From: Mucilaginibacter sp. JRF
Lineage (GTDB): Bacteria > Bacteroidota > Bacteroidia > Sphingobacteriales > Sphingobacteriaceae
DNA length: 64,000 bases
NCBI RefSeq assembly: GCF_015223065.1
Contig: NZ_JADFBY010000001.1
Location: forward strand, 806,001-870,000
Direction: 5' to 3'
Positions 25,924-34,223 of this stretch are shown here, one piece after another. The first letter of the stretch is position 1. Every line of letters begins with the position of its first letter. The position numbers and the translations under genes are program-made. The notes beneath the pieces are model-generated. The model was not told the origin of the DNA and ran no database searches. It saw only the letters and a program-made list of their open reading frames with translations.

Positions 25924-26337
25924 ATGTGGTGGATATATGCACTCCTGTCCGCGGTGTTTGCCGCGTTAACGGCCATTTTGGCCAAAGTGGGTATCAGCGG
26001 AGTAAATACTGATTTGGCTACGGCCATTCGTACCACGGTTGTTTTGGTACTGGCCTGGGGTATCGCATTGTTTAAAGGAGAAATATCCGCCATTGGCAGT
26101 ATGACCAGGGTGAATTGGTTATTCCTTACGTTATCCGGCGCCGCTACCGGGTTATCGTGGATATGTTATTTCAAGGCCTTGCAATTGGGTAAAGTAAGCC
26201 AGGTTGCGCCTATTGATAAATTGAGTGTGGCGCTTGTTATCATTTTTTCGGTGATCTTTTTAAAAGAACCACTTACCGTTAAACACGGCATAGCGGCCTG
26301 TTTAATTATCGGAGGCTCGTTGATGATGATCCTGTAA
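25924..26337 (+). CDS. EamA-type single-domain (half-size) transporter
   Basis: 137-residue membrane protein with about five hydrophobic segments and a single EamA repeat (WWIYALLSAVFAALTAILAK; YFKALQLGKVSQVAPIDKLS; EPLTVKHGIAACLIIGGSL). Most DMT transporters have two repeats, ~300 residues; this one must dimerise if active. The family includes many metabolite exporters, substrate unknown. Divergent from the response regulator, so it could be in the same regulon. Confidence 0.85.
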   Translation: MWWIYALLSAVFAALTAILAKVGISGVNTDLATAIRTTVVLVLAWGIALFKGEISAIGSMTRVNWLFLTLSGAATGLSWICYFKALQLGKVSQVAPIDKLSVALVIIFSVIFLKEPLTVKHGIAACLIIGGSLMMIL

Positions 26338-26347
26338 TTTGACGGGG

Positions 26348-27361
26348 TTAAAGATCATGAACAATAAGGCGACTATCTTTGATAAAATAGGCCTCGTACG
26401 ATGTTCGTCCCCAACCATAAACTACCTCAAGCAACACAAGTTTGCCGGTTTGCTGTAGTTCTTTAACCCGTACTTGTTTGTCGGCTGGCAGATTATTAAA
26501 GCGTATCGCTTTCTCAGCCTCAAATCCGTCATCAAAGGTAAACTCAAGCGTAAAGCTCCGCTTTTTCCAGTTTAGTTTGGTTTCCATGCCTTTGTCTAAC
26601 TTTTGCATGGATAACCGCACATTCTCCTTATTATAAAGCGTATACCCTGAATTAACCAGCATGATAATACCTGAAAGCACCATTGCAATAAAACCGGTGC
26701 GCCTGAAACCATTTTCTGAAATATACTTCAGCAAACGTTTCATTAACCAGGCCGATATTATAGCCGCTGCCGATAGTGCGAAACCTGCCCCCAATGCCTG
26801 CGCGGTCAGTAAACCGAACATGCCGTATAGCACGATCTTGATGAGATGGAGCAGTAACTCGTTAGCCGCCCGTGTGGCAATAATTTCCTCTTTACTGAGG
26901 CCGTAAGTGAGGTAAAACCTATTGAAAAGCAGTCCGACTGCACCTGTTAAACCGGAGATAAACCCGGTGCCAACGCCTATCAGCAGCAATACCCATTTGG
27001 GGTTTCGGCCTGATGATTTTTTCTCCTTGCGGAAGATAAGCGGGAGATTAACCACCAGAAATAGCCCGATCAGGAACTCCAGCAAAACCGGATTAATGTT
27101 GCTGAGCAATTTAGCCCCAAGCCATACCGCCGGCAGGGCAGGAGGTACAAACCAGGCTACGATATCCCAGCGTACATGTTTTTTGAAAACCATAATGCGT
27201 GAAACACTGCTCACGGCGGTACCAATTGATAATGCCGCCGGAACTTGCAACCCCGGCAACAACAAACCAAGCGCAGGCAACAGTATAAAACTCGCACCGC
27301 CACCGCAAATAGCACTGATGCCAAAGGATATAATGGCTATGATGAAAAGAATAATATACAT
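26348..27361 (-). CDS. TauE/SafE-family anion permease with a soluble C-terminal domain
   Basis: 337-residue inner-membrane protein. TauE/SafE core in residues ~1-245 with the family's N-terminal GGGASFILLPALGL, TAVSSVSRIMVFK, and GTGFISGLTGAVGLLFN. About 90 extra residues follow TM8 (from ~245 to 337) and form a charged region (MQKLDKGMETKLNW and FTFDDGFEAEKAIRFNNLP). That tail is not normal for TauE and has no family I recognise. The family exports sulfite or organosulfonate, so a sulfur role is plausible but not shown. The gene converges on the EamA gene with 10 bp between. Confidence 0.85.
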   Translation of the reverse strand: MYIILFIIAIISFGISAICGGGASFILLPALGLLLPGLQVPAALSIGTAVSSVSRIMVFKKHVRWDIVAWFVPPALPAVWLGAKLLSNINPVLLEFLIGLFLVVNLPLIFRKEKKSSGRNPKWVLLLIGVGTGFISGLTGAVGLLFNRFYLTYGLSKEEIIATRAANELLLHLIKIVLYGMFGLLTAQALGAGFALSAAAIISAWLMKRLLKYISENGFRRTGFIAMVLSGIIMLVNSGYTLYNKENVRLSMQKLDKGMETKLNWKKRSFTLEFTFDDGFEAEKAIRFNNLPADKQVRVKELQQTGKLVLLEVVYGWGRTSYEAYFIKDSRLIVHDL

Positions 27362-27539
27362 GGAAATTTTTTAGGCAAGGATAGCCAGGGAATCTGGAAA
27401 CATTTTGGAGCAAAATGTAAGGCCGAAAGTATACTGGTTGAAATGCTTAGCAGAGAGAATCTTTCAAATGAGGCTTTGTTTAATCGATTTATAATCTATT
27501 TTTAAGGAATTATAAACGCAAAGGTTTAAAAGCTATCCT

Positions 27540-30500
27540 ATGAATCTTTTCTACAAAATACTGACCGGTGCAAGTGTATCTTTAATTTCATTAAATGCTA
27601 CAGCCCAACAGCGTAGCGAACCATCGTTTAATGAAATTGGTGCCATCTTCACTACCGCGCCCGATACCATCCAAACCAGTGTTTATTGGTATTGGATATC
27701 AGATAATATCTCGAAAGAAGGGGTGATAAAAGACCTGCATTCCATGAAGAAAATGGGTATCAACAGGGCATTCATTGGCAACATCGGCCTGTCCCAGCAG
27801 GAAACACCCTATGGTAAGGTTAAAATATTTACTGATGAGTGGTGGGATATTTTGCATACGGCTCTGAAAACAGCTACTGAACTTAATATAGATATCGGTT
27901 TGTTCAATAGCCCGGGCTGGAGCCAATCGGGCGGCCCGTGGATAAAGCCGGAGCAATCCATGCGCTATTTAACAGCTTCGCAAACAAAGGTTAAGGGTGG
28001 TAAGCAGTTAGATATGATACTGCCTAAACCCACTAACCAATTTCAGGATCAGCGGCTGATCACTTATCCTATACCCGATGCTGCAATTGCAGTAAAACCC
28101 ACATTAACAGCTTCGCCCGCTATAAATGGTATAAACGATCTGTTGGTTGATGGGAATAGTAAGGACATAGTGTTTGATAAAAGTGGCAAGCAGGAAATAG
28201 AATTGACCTTTCAAGCAGAGCAGTCTATGCAAAGCCTGACCATTTATCCACCTAAGCACGCGACATTTGCCAAAACTACATTGCAGGCCTATGTAAACAA
28301 TAGCTATCAAACAATAAAAGAGTGTAATATTGACAGGCAGAACGATGCGCTGAACGTGGGCTTTGATCCCTACGCGCCGATAATAGTATCATTCAAAACC
28401 GTAAAGTCAAAAAAGTTCAGGCTGGTATTTAATGGTTATAACGAGGGGAGTGGTATAGCAGGTATTGAATTATCGCCCATACCAAAAGTGGAGCGTTATC
28501 CTGAAAAGGTACTGGCAAAAATGTTCCCTACACCTTTGCCTTACTGGAATGAATATCAATGGCCGGTACAAGCGGCGGCTGATAACAGCGGATACGTTGT
28601 TTCGCCCGATAAGGTGATCGATATTTCAGCGAACATGGATACCAGTGGCATGCTGCGCTGGAAAGCACCAAAAGGTAACTGGCTGATCATGCGTACAGGC
28701 ATGACCTCAACTTTGGTAACCAATTCACCGGCATCACCGGCGGGTACGGGCCTTGAGGTTGATAAAATGAGCAAGAAACACGCGGCTTACCATTTTGACA
28801 GCTACCTGGGCGAGATAATGAAACGCATACCGGCGGCAGACCGAAAATCGTGGAAAGTAACCGTGCAGGATAGCTATGAAACCGGCGGCCAAAACTGGAG
28901 TGATGATTTTATAGCGGAGTTCAAGGATAAATATAATTATGACCCGGTTCCATACTTGCCTGTGTTCAAGGGCACAGTGGTTGGCAGCCAGGATCGGTCT
29001 GATCGGTTTTTGTGGGATGTACGCCGCCTGGTGGCTGATAACGTGGCGCACAAATACGTGGCTGGTTTACGTGAGGTAAGCCATCAGCATGGGTTAATCA
29101 CCTGGTTGGAAAATTACGGGCATTGGGGCTTTCCCGGTGAGTTTTTGCAGTACGGCGGGCAGTCTGACGAAATAGGCGGTGAGTTTTGGAATGAGGGCGA
29201 TCTGGGTAATATTGAAAACCGGGCGGCTTCATCATCGGCGCACATTTATGGTAAACGAAAGGTATCAGCCGAATCATTCACGGCAGGTGGCGGAACTTAT
29301 GTACGTTACCCTGCGCTTATGAAGCAACGCGGTGATCGCTTTTTTGCCGAAGGTATCAATAACACCCTGTTGCATGTATACATAACCCAGCCATCAGAGG
29401 ATAAAGTGCCTGGAATTAATACCGGTTTTGGCAGTGAATTTAACAGGCACAATACCTGGTACTATGAAATGGGCGGTTTTATAAAATACCTTAAACGTAC
29501 GAACTACCTGCTGCAACAAGGCTTATACGTAGCGGATATAGCTTACTTTATAGGTGAAGATGCCCCGAAAATGACCGGTATACAATCTCCGGCCTTACCA
29601 AAAGGTTACTCCTTTGATTATGTGAACGGCGAGGTGATCATGCACCGTTTTGCGGTAAATGATGGCCGTTACACCCTGCCCGACGGTATGAGCTACAAAG
29701 TACTTGTACTCCCCAAACTGGAAACTATACGACCGGAGCTTTTGCAAAAAATAGCCGAGCTGGTAAAGAATGGCGGTGTGGTTTTCGGGCCAAAGCCGTT
29801 ACGTTCGCCAAGTTTAGCAGGCTATCCGGCTGCCGATGACAAGGTAAAAGCCCTGGCTGATGAGTTATGGGGAACCGGGCAAACCGATTCACTGATGCGC
29901 CCCTACGGTAAAGGTATGGTGATCAACGGTAAAGACTTGCGATCGGCACTTAATGGCCTGAAAACTGAACCTGATGTAAAATTGGGTACAGATTCCGTAG
30001 CCTTTCTGCACCGCAAACTGGCTGATGGTGATGTTTACTTTTTAACCAATCAATCCACCGGGCGTATCAGCATAAAACCCGAGTTTCATGTAAGCGGTAA
30101 AGCGCCGGAGCTATGGCAGGCAGTAACAGGTGCCCAAACGGATCTGGTTGAGTATATCGCGAAAAATGGATATACCAGCGTTCCGCTTGAGTTAGATGTT
30201 AATGAGAGCGTGTTCATCGTATTCAAAAAACAGGCAGGCGCGGCTCCTGTAGCTACAGCTAAAAACTTCCCGGCGCCAATAAAAAGCATACCGGTAGCCG
30301 GAGCGTGGACAGTTAAATTTGATGAAGCGCAACGTGGCCCTAAAAAGCCGCTAACTTTTAATAGCCTTACTAATTGGGCAGAGTCAGCAAATGATTCAGT
30401 AAAGTATTATTCAGGCGCTGCGGTATACACCAAAATGTTAAAAGTTGATGCCGTTAAACCCGGCCAGGCCGCGTACCTCGATCTGGATAAACTAACGGCT

Positions 30501-30767
30501 GTGGCTAAGGTAAAAGTAAACGGTCAGGATGTGGGCAGCGCATGGACAGCGCCTTACCGTGTAGAGATAAGCAAAGCTTTAAAACGTGGCCAAAATACCA
30601 TCGAGATAACGGTAACCAACACCTGGGTTAACAGGCTGATAGGGGATGCGGCTTTGCCCCAGGATCAAAGAAAAACATGGTTATCATACAACCCATATAA
30701 ACCAACCTCAAAATTGCAGACCTCAGGATTATTTGGGCCGGTTGTGATCAATATCTATCAAAAATAA
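27540..30767 (+). CDS. Secreted glycosyl hydrolase, GH106-like alpha-L-rhamnosidase
   Basis: 1075-residue exported enzyme with signal peptide 1-22 (ends NATAQ). The catalytic domain opening SVYWYWISDNISKEGVIKDL and the segment LFNSPGWSQSGGPWIKPEQS are typical of GH106 rhamnosidases, which act on rhamnose linked in pectins. Further family blocks are DSYETGGQNWSDDF and YGHWGFPGEFLQYGGQSDEIGG. A galactose-binding-like domain closes the C-terminus (SAWTAPYRVEISKALKRGQN). Length is normal for the family. No SusCD pair is adjacent. Confidence 0.88.
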   Translation: MNLFYKILTGASVSLISLNATAQQRSEPSFNEIGAIFTTAPDTIQTSVYWYWISDNISKEGVIKDLHSMKKMGINRAFIGNIGLSQQETPYGKVKIFTDEWWDILHTALKTATELNIDIGLFNSPGWSQSGGPWIKPEQSMRYLTASQTKVKGGKQLDMILPKPTNQFQDQRLITYPIPDAAIAVKPTLTASPAINGINDLLVDGNSKDIVFDKSGKQEIELTFQAEQSMQSLTIYPPKHATFAKTTLQAYVNNSYQTIKECNIDRQNDALNVGFDPYAPIIVSFKTVKSKKFRLVFNGYNEGSGIAGIELSPIPKVERYPEKVLAKMFPTPLPYWNEYQWPVQAAADNSGYVVSPDKVIDISANMDTSGMLRWKAPKGNWLIMRTGMTSTLVTNSPASPAGTGLEVDKMSKKHAAYHFDSYLGEIMKRIPAADRKSWKVTVQDSYETGGQNWSDDFIAEFKDKYNYDPVPYLPVFKGTVVGSQDRSDRFLWDVRRLVADNVAHKYVAGLREVSHQHGLITWLENYGHWGFPGEFLQYGGQSDEIGGEFWNEGDLGNIENRAASSSAHIYGKRKVSAESFTAGGGTYVRYPALMKQRGDRFFAEGINNTLLHVYITQPSEDKVPGINTGFGSEFNRHNTWYYEMGGFIKYLKRTNYLLQQGLYVADIAYFIGEDAPKMTGIQSPALPKGYSFDYVNGEVIMHRFAVNDGRYTLPDGMSYKVLVLPKLETIRPELLQKIAELVKNGGVVFGPKPLRSPSLAGYPAADDKVKALADELWGTGQTDSLMRPYGKGMVINGKDLRSALNGLKTEPDVKLGTDSVAFLHRKLADGDVYFLTNQSTGRISIKPEFHVSGKAPELWQAVTGAQTDLVEYIAKNGYTSVPLELDVNESVFIVFKKQAGAAPVATAKNFPAPIKSIPVAGAWTVKFDEAQRGPKKPLTFNSLTNWAESANDSVKYYSGAAVYTKMLKVDAVKPGQAAYLDLDKLTAVAKVKVNGQDVGSAWTAPYRVEISKALKRGQNTIEITVTNTWVNRLIGDAALPQDQRKTWLSYNPYKPTSKLQTSGLFGPVVINIYQK

Positions 30768-30775
30768 CTTGCGAT

Positions 30776-30810
30776 AGCCGGGACATTAATACTGTTCCGG
30801 CTGTTGTTTT
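30776..30810 (+). terminator. Terminator after the GH106 gene
   Basis: Ten-bp stem (AGCCGGGACA, 30776-30785, with TGTTCCGGCT, 30793-30802) followed by GTTGTTTT. It overlaps the last codons and stop of the convergent EamA gene. Confidence 0.7.
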
Positions 30811-31709
30811 CTTAGCCGTGGGCGAATATTGAATATGATCACCGAGATAAAGATGATGCTATAAGCGATAATCTGTAGCTGGTCAATATGCTCTTTAAAT
30901 ACTGTTACGGCAATAATAAACCCGATGATAGGATTGATATTGAGCAGCATACCTACCGTTGATGAGGTAAGAACTTTCAAAGCATACAGGTTTAAAAACA
31001 ACGGGATGATGGTAAACAACACTGATATGATGCCGATGTATATATAAAACTCCATGCTTGTTGGTAATGCCTCGCTAAAAAATGGATAAAGTGGCAACAG
31101 CAGCAATGCCGATACCAGGAAATGAAAGGTGAGTACCAAAGTTTTATCGAACCCTACATTACGCCGCTGACTAACGAGGTACAAAGCGTATGATAAGGCC
31201 ACGATCATGCTGAATACCATATCCATTAAATGCCCCAGCGATAGCAGCAAGCAACCTGCCGCGCTGAGTAGTATGGCTGCCCATTGCAACCTGTTCAGCT
31301 TCTCCTTTAAAAATACAAAAGCGAGCAATGTGGTGAGTATGGGGCATACAAGGTAAGCCAGCGATGTAGCCTTGATGCTGATGTGGTTCATCACATAAAT
31401 AAAGAAGAACCAGTTACCCGTTAAAAAGATACCACCACCAATATTCAGCATAAGGTTGTTTCTTTTCTCGGATGCAGGTAGCGATTTGAAATGCTGTATG
31501 TTCTCGGCAAGTACGCGGCGCTTTGCTGTAATAGCTATAACAAGCATTATGGCAGTGCATAAAAACACCCGGTAAAACAAAATATCTAACGAGGCATAAG
31601 CGTGCAATGGCTTCAGCACAAAGCTGAAGAAACCCCAGATAGCGAAAGCGACTATGCCTGCTGTGTAATATTTTATATGGCTTTGTTTTTCGCCTGTCTG
31701 ATTATTCAT
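30786..31709 (-). CDS. EamA-family (RarD-like) transporter
   Basis: 307-residue membrane protein with about ten hydrophobic segments in two EamA repeats. The opening TAGIVAFAIWGFFSFVLKPL and HISIKATSLAYLVCPILTTLLAFVFL, then NINPIIGFIIAVTVFKEH, match the RarD subgroup (ten helices, short inter-repeat loop). RarD proteins are thought to export small metabolites; substrate unknown. Convergent with GH106, with a terminator overlapping its stop codon. Confidence 0.85.
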   Translation of the reverse strand: MNNQTGEKQSHIKYYTAGIVAFAIWGFFSFVLKPLHAYASLDILFYRVFLCTAIMLVIAITAKRRVLAENIQHFKSLPASEKRNNLMLNIGGGIFLTGNWFFFIYVMNHISIKATSLAYLVCPILTTLLAFVFLKEKLNRLQWAAILLSAAGCLLLSLGHLMDMVFSMIVALSYALYLVSQRRNVGFDKTLVLTFHFLVSALLLLPLYPFFSEALPTSMEFYIYIGIISVLFTIIPLFLNLYALKVLTSSTVGMLLNINPIIGFIIAVTVFKEHIDQLQIIAYSIIFISVIIFNIRPRLRKQQPEQY

Positions 31710-31786
31710 CGGGGCAAAGCTGTCAAAATATCTTGAATTGTAGTGTACTGTTACAGATATTTACAGTGTGCCTACATAGGTACACC

Positions 31787-32236
31787 CTAAACCGGTTTCA
31801 CCATTTCAATATGCGGTATACCGTCCTCATCATATGGTTCGCCAACCTCCTCAAAACTAAGCGACCTGTAAAATTTTAAGAGGTAAAGCTGAGCGCCAAT
31901 GCGTATGGGGGATCGACCGAACTTTTCATAACAGGCATTAATGGTGGTAGTCATCAGCTTTTCGCCCAGTCCCTGGCCACGAAATTGGGGTGAGGTCACC
32001 ACACGGCCTATTGATACTTCATTGTAGGATACACCCGCGGGTAACAACCTTGCGTACGCGGCCAATTGGTTATCAACATACAGCATCAGGTGATAGCATT
32101 GCTGATCTTTATCGTCAGGATCAAGGTAAGGGCAATTCTGTTCCACAACAAAAACTTCGCTTCTAAGCTTAAGAATGTTGTATAGTTCGGTTGTGGTAAG
32201 TTCGGTAAAGTGTTTTATGATAGTGTGTTGTGCCAT
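31787..32236 (-). CDS. GNAT acetyltransferase (ElaA-like)
   Basis: 149-residue single-domain acetyltransferase. The family block LYNILKLRSEVFVVEQNCPYLDPDDKD at the N-terminus is the hallmark of ElaA. The acetyl-CoA loop follows in IGRVVTSPQFRGQGLGEKLM (Q/RxxGxG). It acts on an unknown amine substrate in the cytoplasm. It stands alone and is divergent from the M81 gene. Confidence 0.9.
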   Translation of the reverse strand: MAQHTIIKHFTELTTTELYNILKLRSEVFVVEQNCPYLDPDDKDQQCYHLMLYVDNQLAAYARLLPAGVSYNEVSIGRVVTSPQFRGQGLGEKLMTTTINACYEKFGRSPIRIGAQLYLLKFYRSLSFEEVGEPYDEDGIPHIEMVKPV

Positions 32237-32398
32237 GAGTTAAGATGGTATAATATGCATATAAGCATGTTGTATTACTTTGTAAAGATAGAATGCCCAA
32301 AGTTATAATGATGGCAAAAGCTGCTTTTCAAAAGATTTTACTAACTTATGCTTTAGTAAGATAATGTGCGATTTAATACACTTAAACACTGATTTACT

Positions 32399-33994
32399 AT
32401 GCGGAAACTTTGCGTTGTTATTGCCCTTACAGTTCTTTTTTCGGAATCACTTTTTGCCCGTAATGATCATAAACATCCGTTACCCCAAAAGCATTCCTCA
32501 ACGCAAAAGCTCCCCAAAATAGCCATTGCCGGGTTAGGTATTGAATCGAGCACGTTTTCGCCTGCATTAACAGATGAGGCTGCTTTTCATGCCACCTATG
32601 CTGCCGATGTTTTTTCAAGGTATCCCTTCATGGCTGCCGATTCAACATTGTGCCAACAAGCTAACTGGGTGCCAACCGTAGTAGGTAAATCGCTGCCGGG
32701 TGGCGCGGTTACCCGCGAGGCTTATGAATCTTTAGTGAACAAAACCCTCGATTCACTGAAAAAGCATTTGCCTTATGATGGGTTGTACTATGATATACAT
32801 GGTGCCATGAGTGTTGTTGGGTTGGATGATCCGGAAGGTGATTTCATCGAGCGCATTCGTAAAGTAGTGGGTTATAAAACCATTATATCAACCTCTATGG
32901 ATCTGCATGGCAATGTTTCAAAACGTTTGGCCCAAAATACCGACCTGATAACCTGCTACCGCATGGCACCCCATGAGGATGCCATGCAAACCAAAGCCCG
33001 CGCGGTTAAAAACCTGATCGATCGTATAAACAGTGGCAAAGGTAAACCGGCTTACAAGGCATGGATACCTGTACCTATATTGCTACCCGGCGAAAAAACA
33101 AGTACCCGTATTGAACCCGGAAAAAGCATCTATCAGCAAGTTGCACCGGCGGCCATACAACCCGGTATAATTGATGCCGCCATTTGGATTGGCTACGCCT
33201 GGGCCGATGAACCACGCAACCACGCGGTAGTAATGGTTACGGGTGATGATCAGCAAAAGGTAAAGGCCACTGCCGAGCAATTGGCCCGCAGTTTTTGGGA
33301 TAAGCGCGATGAGTTCGCATTTGTAGCCCCAACCGGAGATCTGAAATACTGCCTTGATAAGGCCGTGACAAGTACCAAACATCCATTTTATATTAGTGAT
33401 TCGGGCGATAACCCAACGGCTGGCGGCGCAGGTGATGCTACCTGGACGTTGACCGAAATATTAAAACGGCCTGAGTTTAAATCGGCCAACGGTCAGTCGC
33501 TCATCTATGCATCCATACCCGGTCCGGAGCTGGTTGAAAAGGCCATAGCGGCAGGTGTTGGCAATCCTGTAAGCGGCAAGGCGGGCGCTGCCGTTGATGC
33601 GCGTTATGCTCCGCCGGTATTACTGACAGGTACGGTAGAATCCATTGTTTATGGCGATAAGGATGCCGAGGTTGAAGTTGTGGTAAAAGTTGGCAGCGTA
33701 AACGTTATCGTTACCAAAAAGCGCAAGCCCTATCATAAAGAAATTGATTTTACCCGCCTTGGCCTCAACCCACGCAAGGCCGATATTGTGGTTGTTAAGA
33801 TAGGTTATCTGGAACCTGAATTGTATGCCATGCGTGCCGACTGGCTGCTGGCCTTAACGCCGGGCGGCGTTGATCAGGATATTGAGCATTTACCTTACAA
33901 GCGTATAATCAGACCGATGTTCCCGTTTGATAAAACAATGGCCGACCCTGATCTGTCGGCAAGGTTCATCCCGTTATCGGGTAAGTCAAAATAA
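32399..33994 (+). CDS. M81-family peptidase (MlrC-like), exported
   Basis: 531-residue protein with N-terminal signal (ends SLFARND). MlrC core: PKIAIAGLGIESSTFSPALTD, LYYDIHGAMSVVGLDDPEGDFIERI (zinc-site region), SMDLHGNVSKRL. The later domain starts DNPTAGGAGDATWTLTE. The founding member breaks down microcystin products; most relatives are of unknown role, and the exported form is common in Bacteroidota. A terminator follows the stop. Confidence 0.9.
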   Translation: MRKLCVVIALTVLFSESLFARNDHKHPLPQKHSSTQKLPKIAIAGLGIESSTFSPALTDEAAFHATYAADVFSRYPFMAADSTLCQQANWVPTVVGKSLPGGAVTREAYESLVNKTLDSLKKHLPYDGLYYDIHGAMSVVGLDDPEGDFIERIRKVVGYKTIISTSMDLHGNVSKRLAQNTDLITCYRMAPHEDAMQTKARAVKNLIDRINSGKGKPAYKAWIPVPILLPGEKTSTRIEPGKSIYQQVAPAAIQPGIIDAAIWIGYAWADEPRNHAVVMVTGDDQQKVKATAEQLARSFWDKRDEFAFVAPTGDLKYCLDKAVTSTKHPFYISDSGDNPTAGGAGDATWTLTEILKRPEFKSANGQSLIYASIPGPELVEKAIAAGVGNPVSGKAGAAVDARYAPPVLLTGTVESIVYGDKDAEVEVVVKVGSVNVIVTKKRKPYHKEIDFTRLGLNPRKADIVVVKIGYLEPELYAMRADWLLALTPGGVDQDIEHLPYKRIIRPMFPFDKTMADPDLSARFIPLSGKSK

Positions 33995-34014
33995 TTTTTT
34001 GTGTCTGATCAGCC

Positions 34015-34057
34015 TAAAGAAGAATATGACGGAAAATATCGATCATATTCTTCTTTA
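34015..34057 (+). terminator. Hairpin after the M81 gene
   Basis: Perfect 15-bp stem TAAAGAAGAATATGA (34015-34029) / complement (34043-34057), 20 bp after the stop. The tail is TCTTGAATTT, only weakly T-rich. Confidence 0.6.
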
Positions 34058-34223
34058 TCTTGAATTTAATGTGCTACATTTATATTTATTGCAGAAAGGG
34101 TAATTTGCTGTTTGTTAGCTAATTGTCTGCTTTTTTAGTTATTCCCGATTTAAACCATTGTTATAAGCCTGATACTACTTTTTTGCCGGGTACACAGTAA
34201 CCATAATTACTAATTAATCCGTT

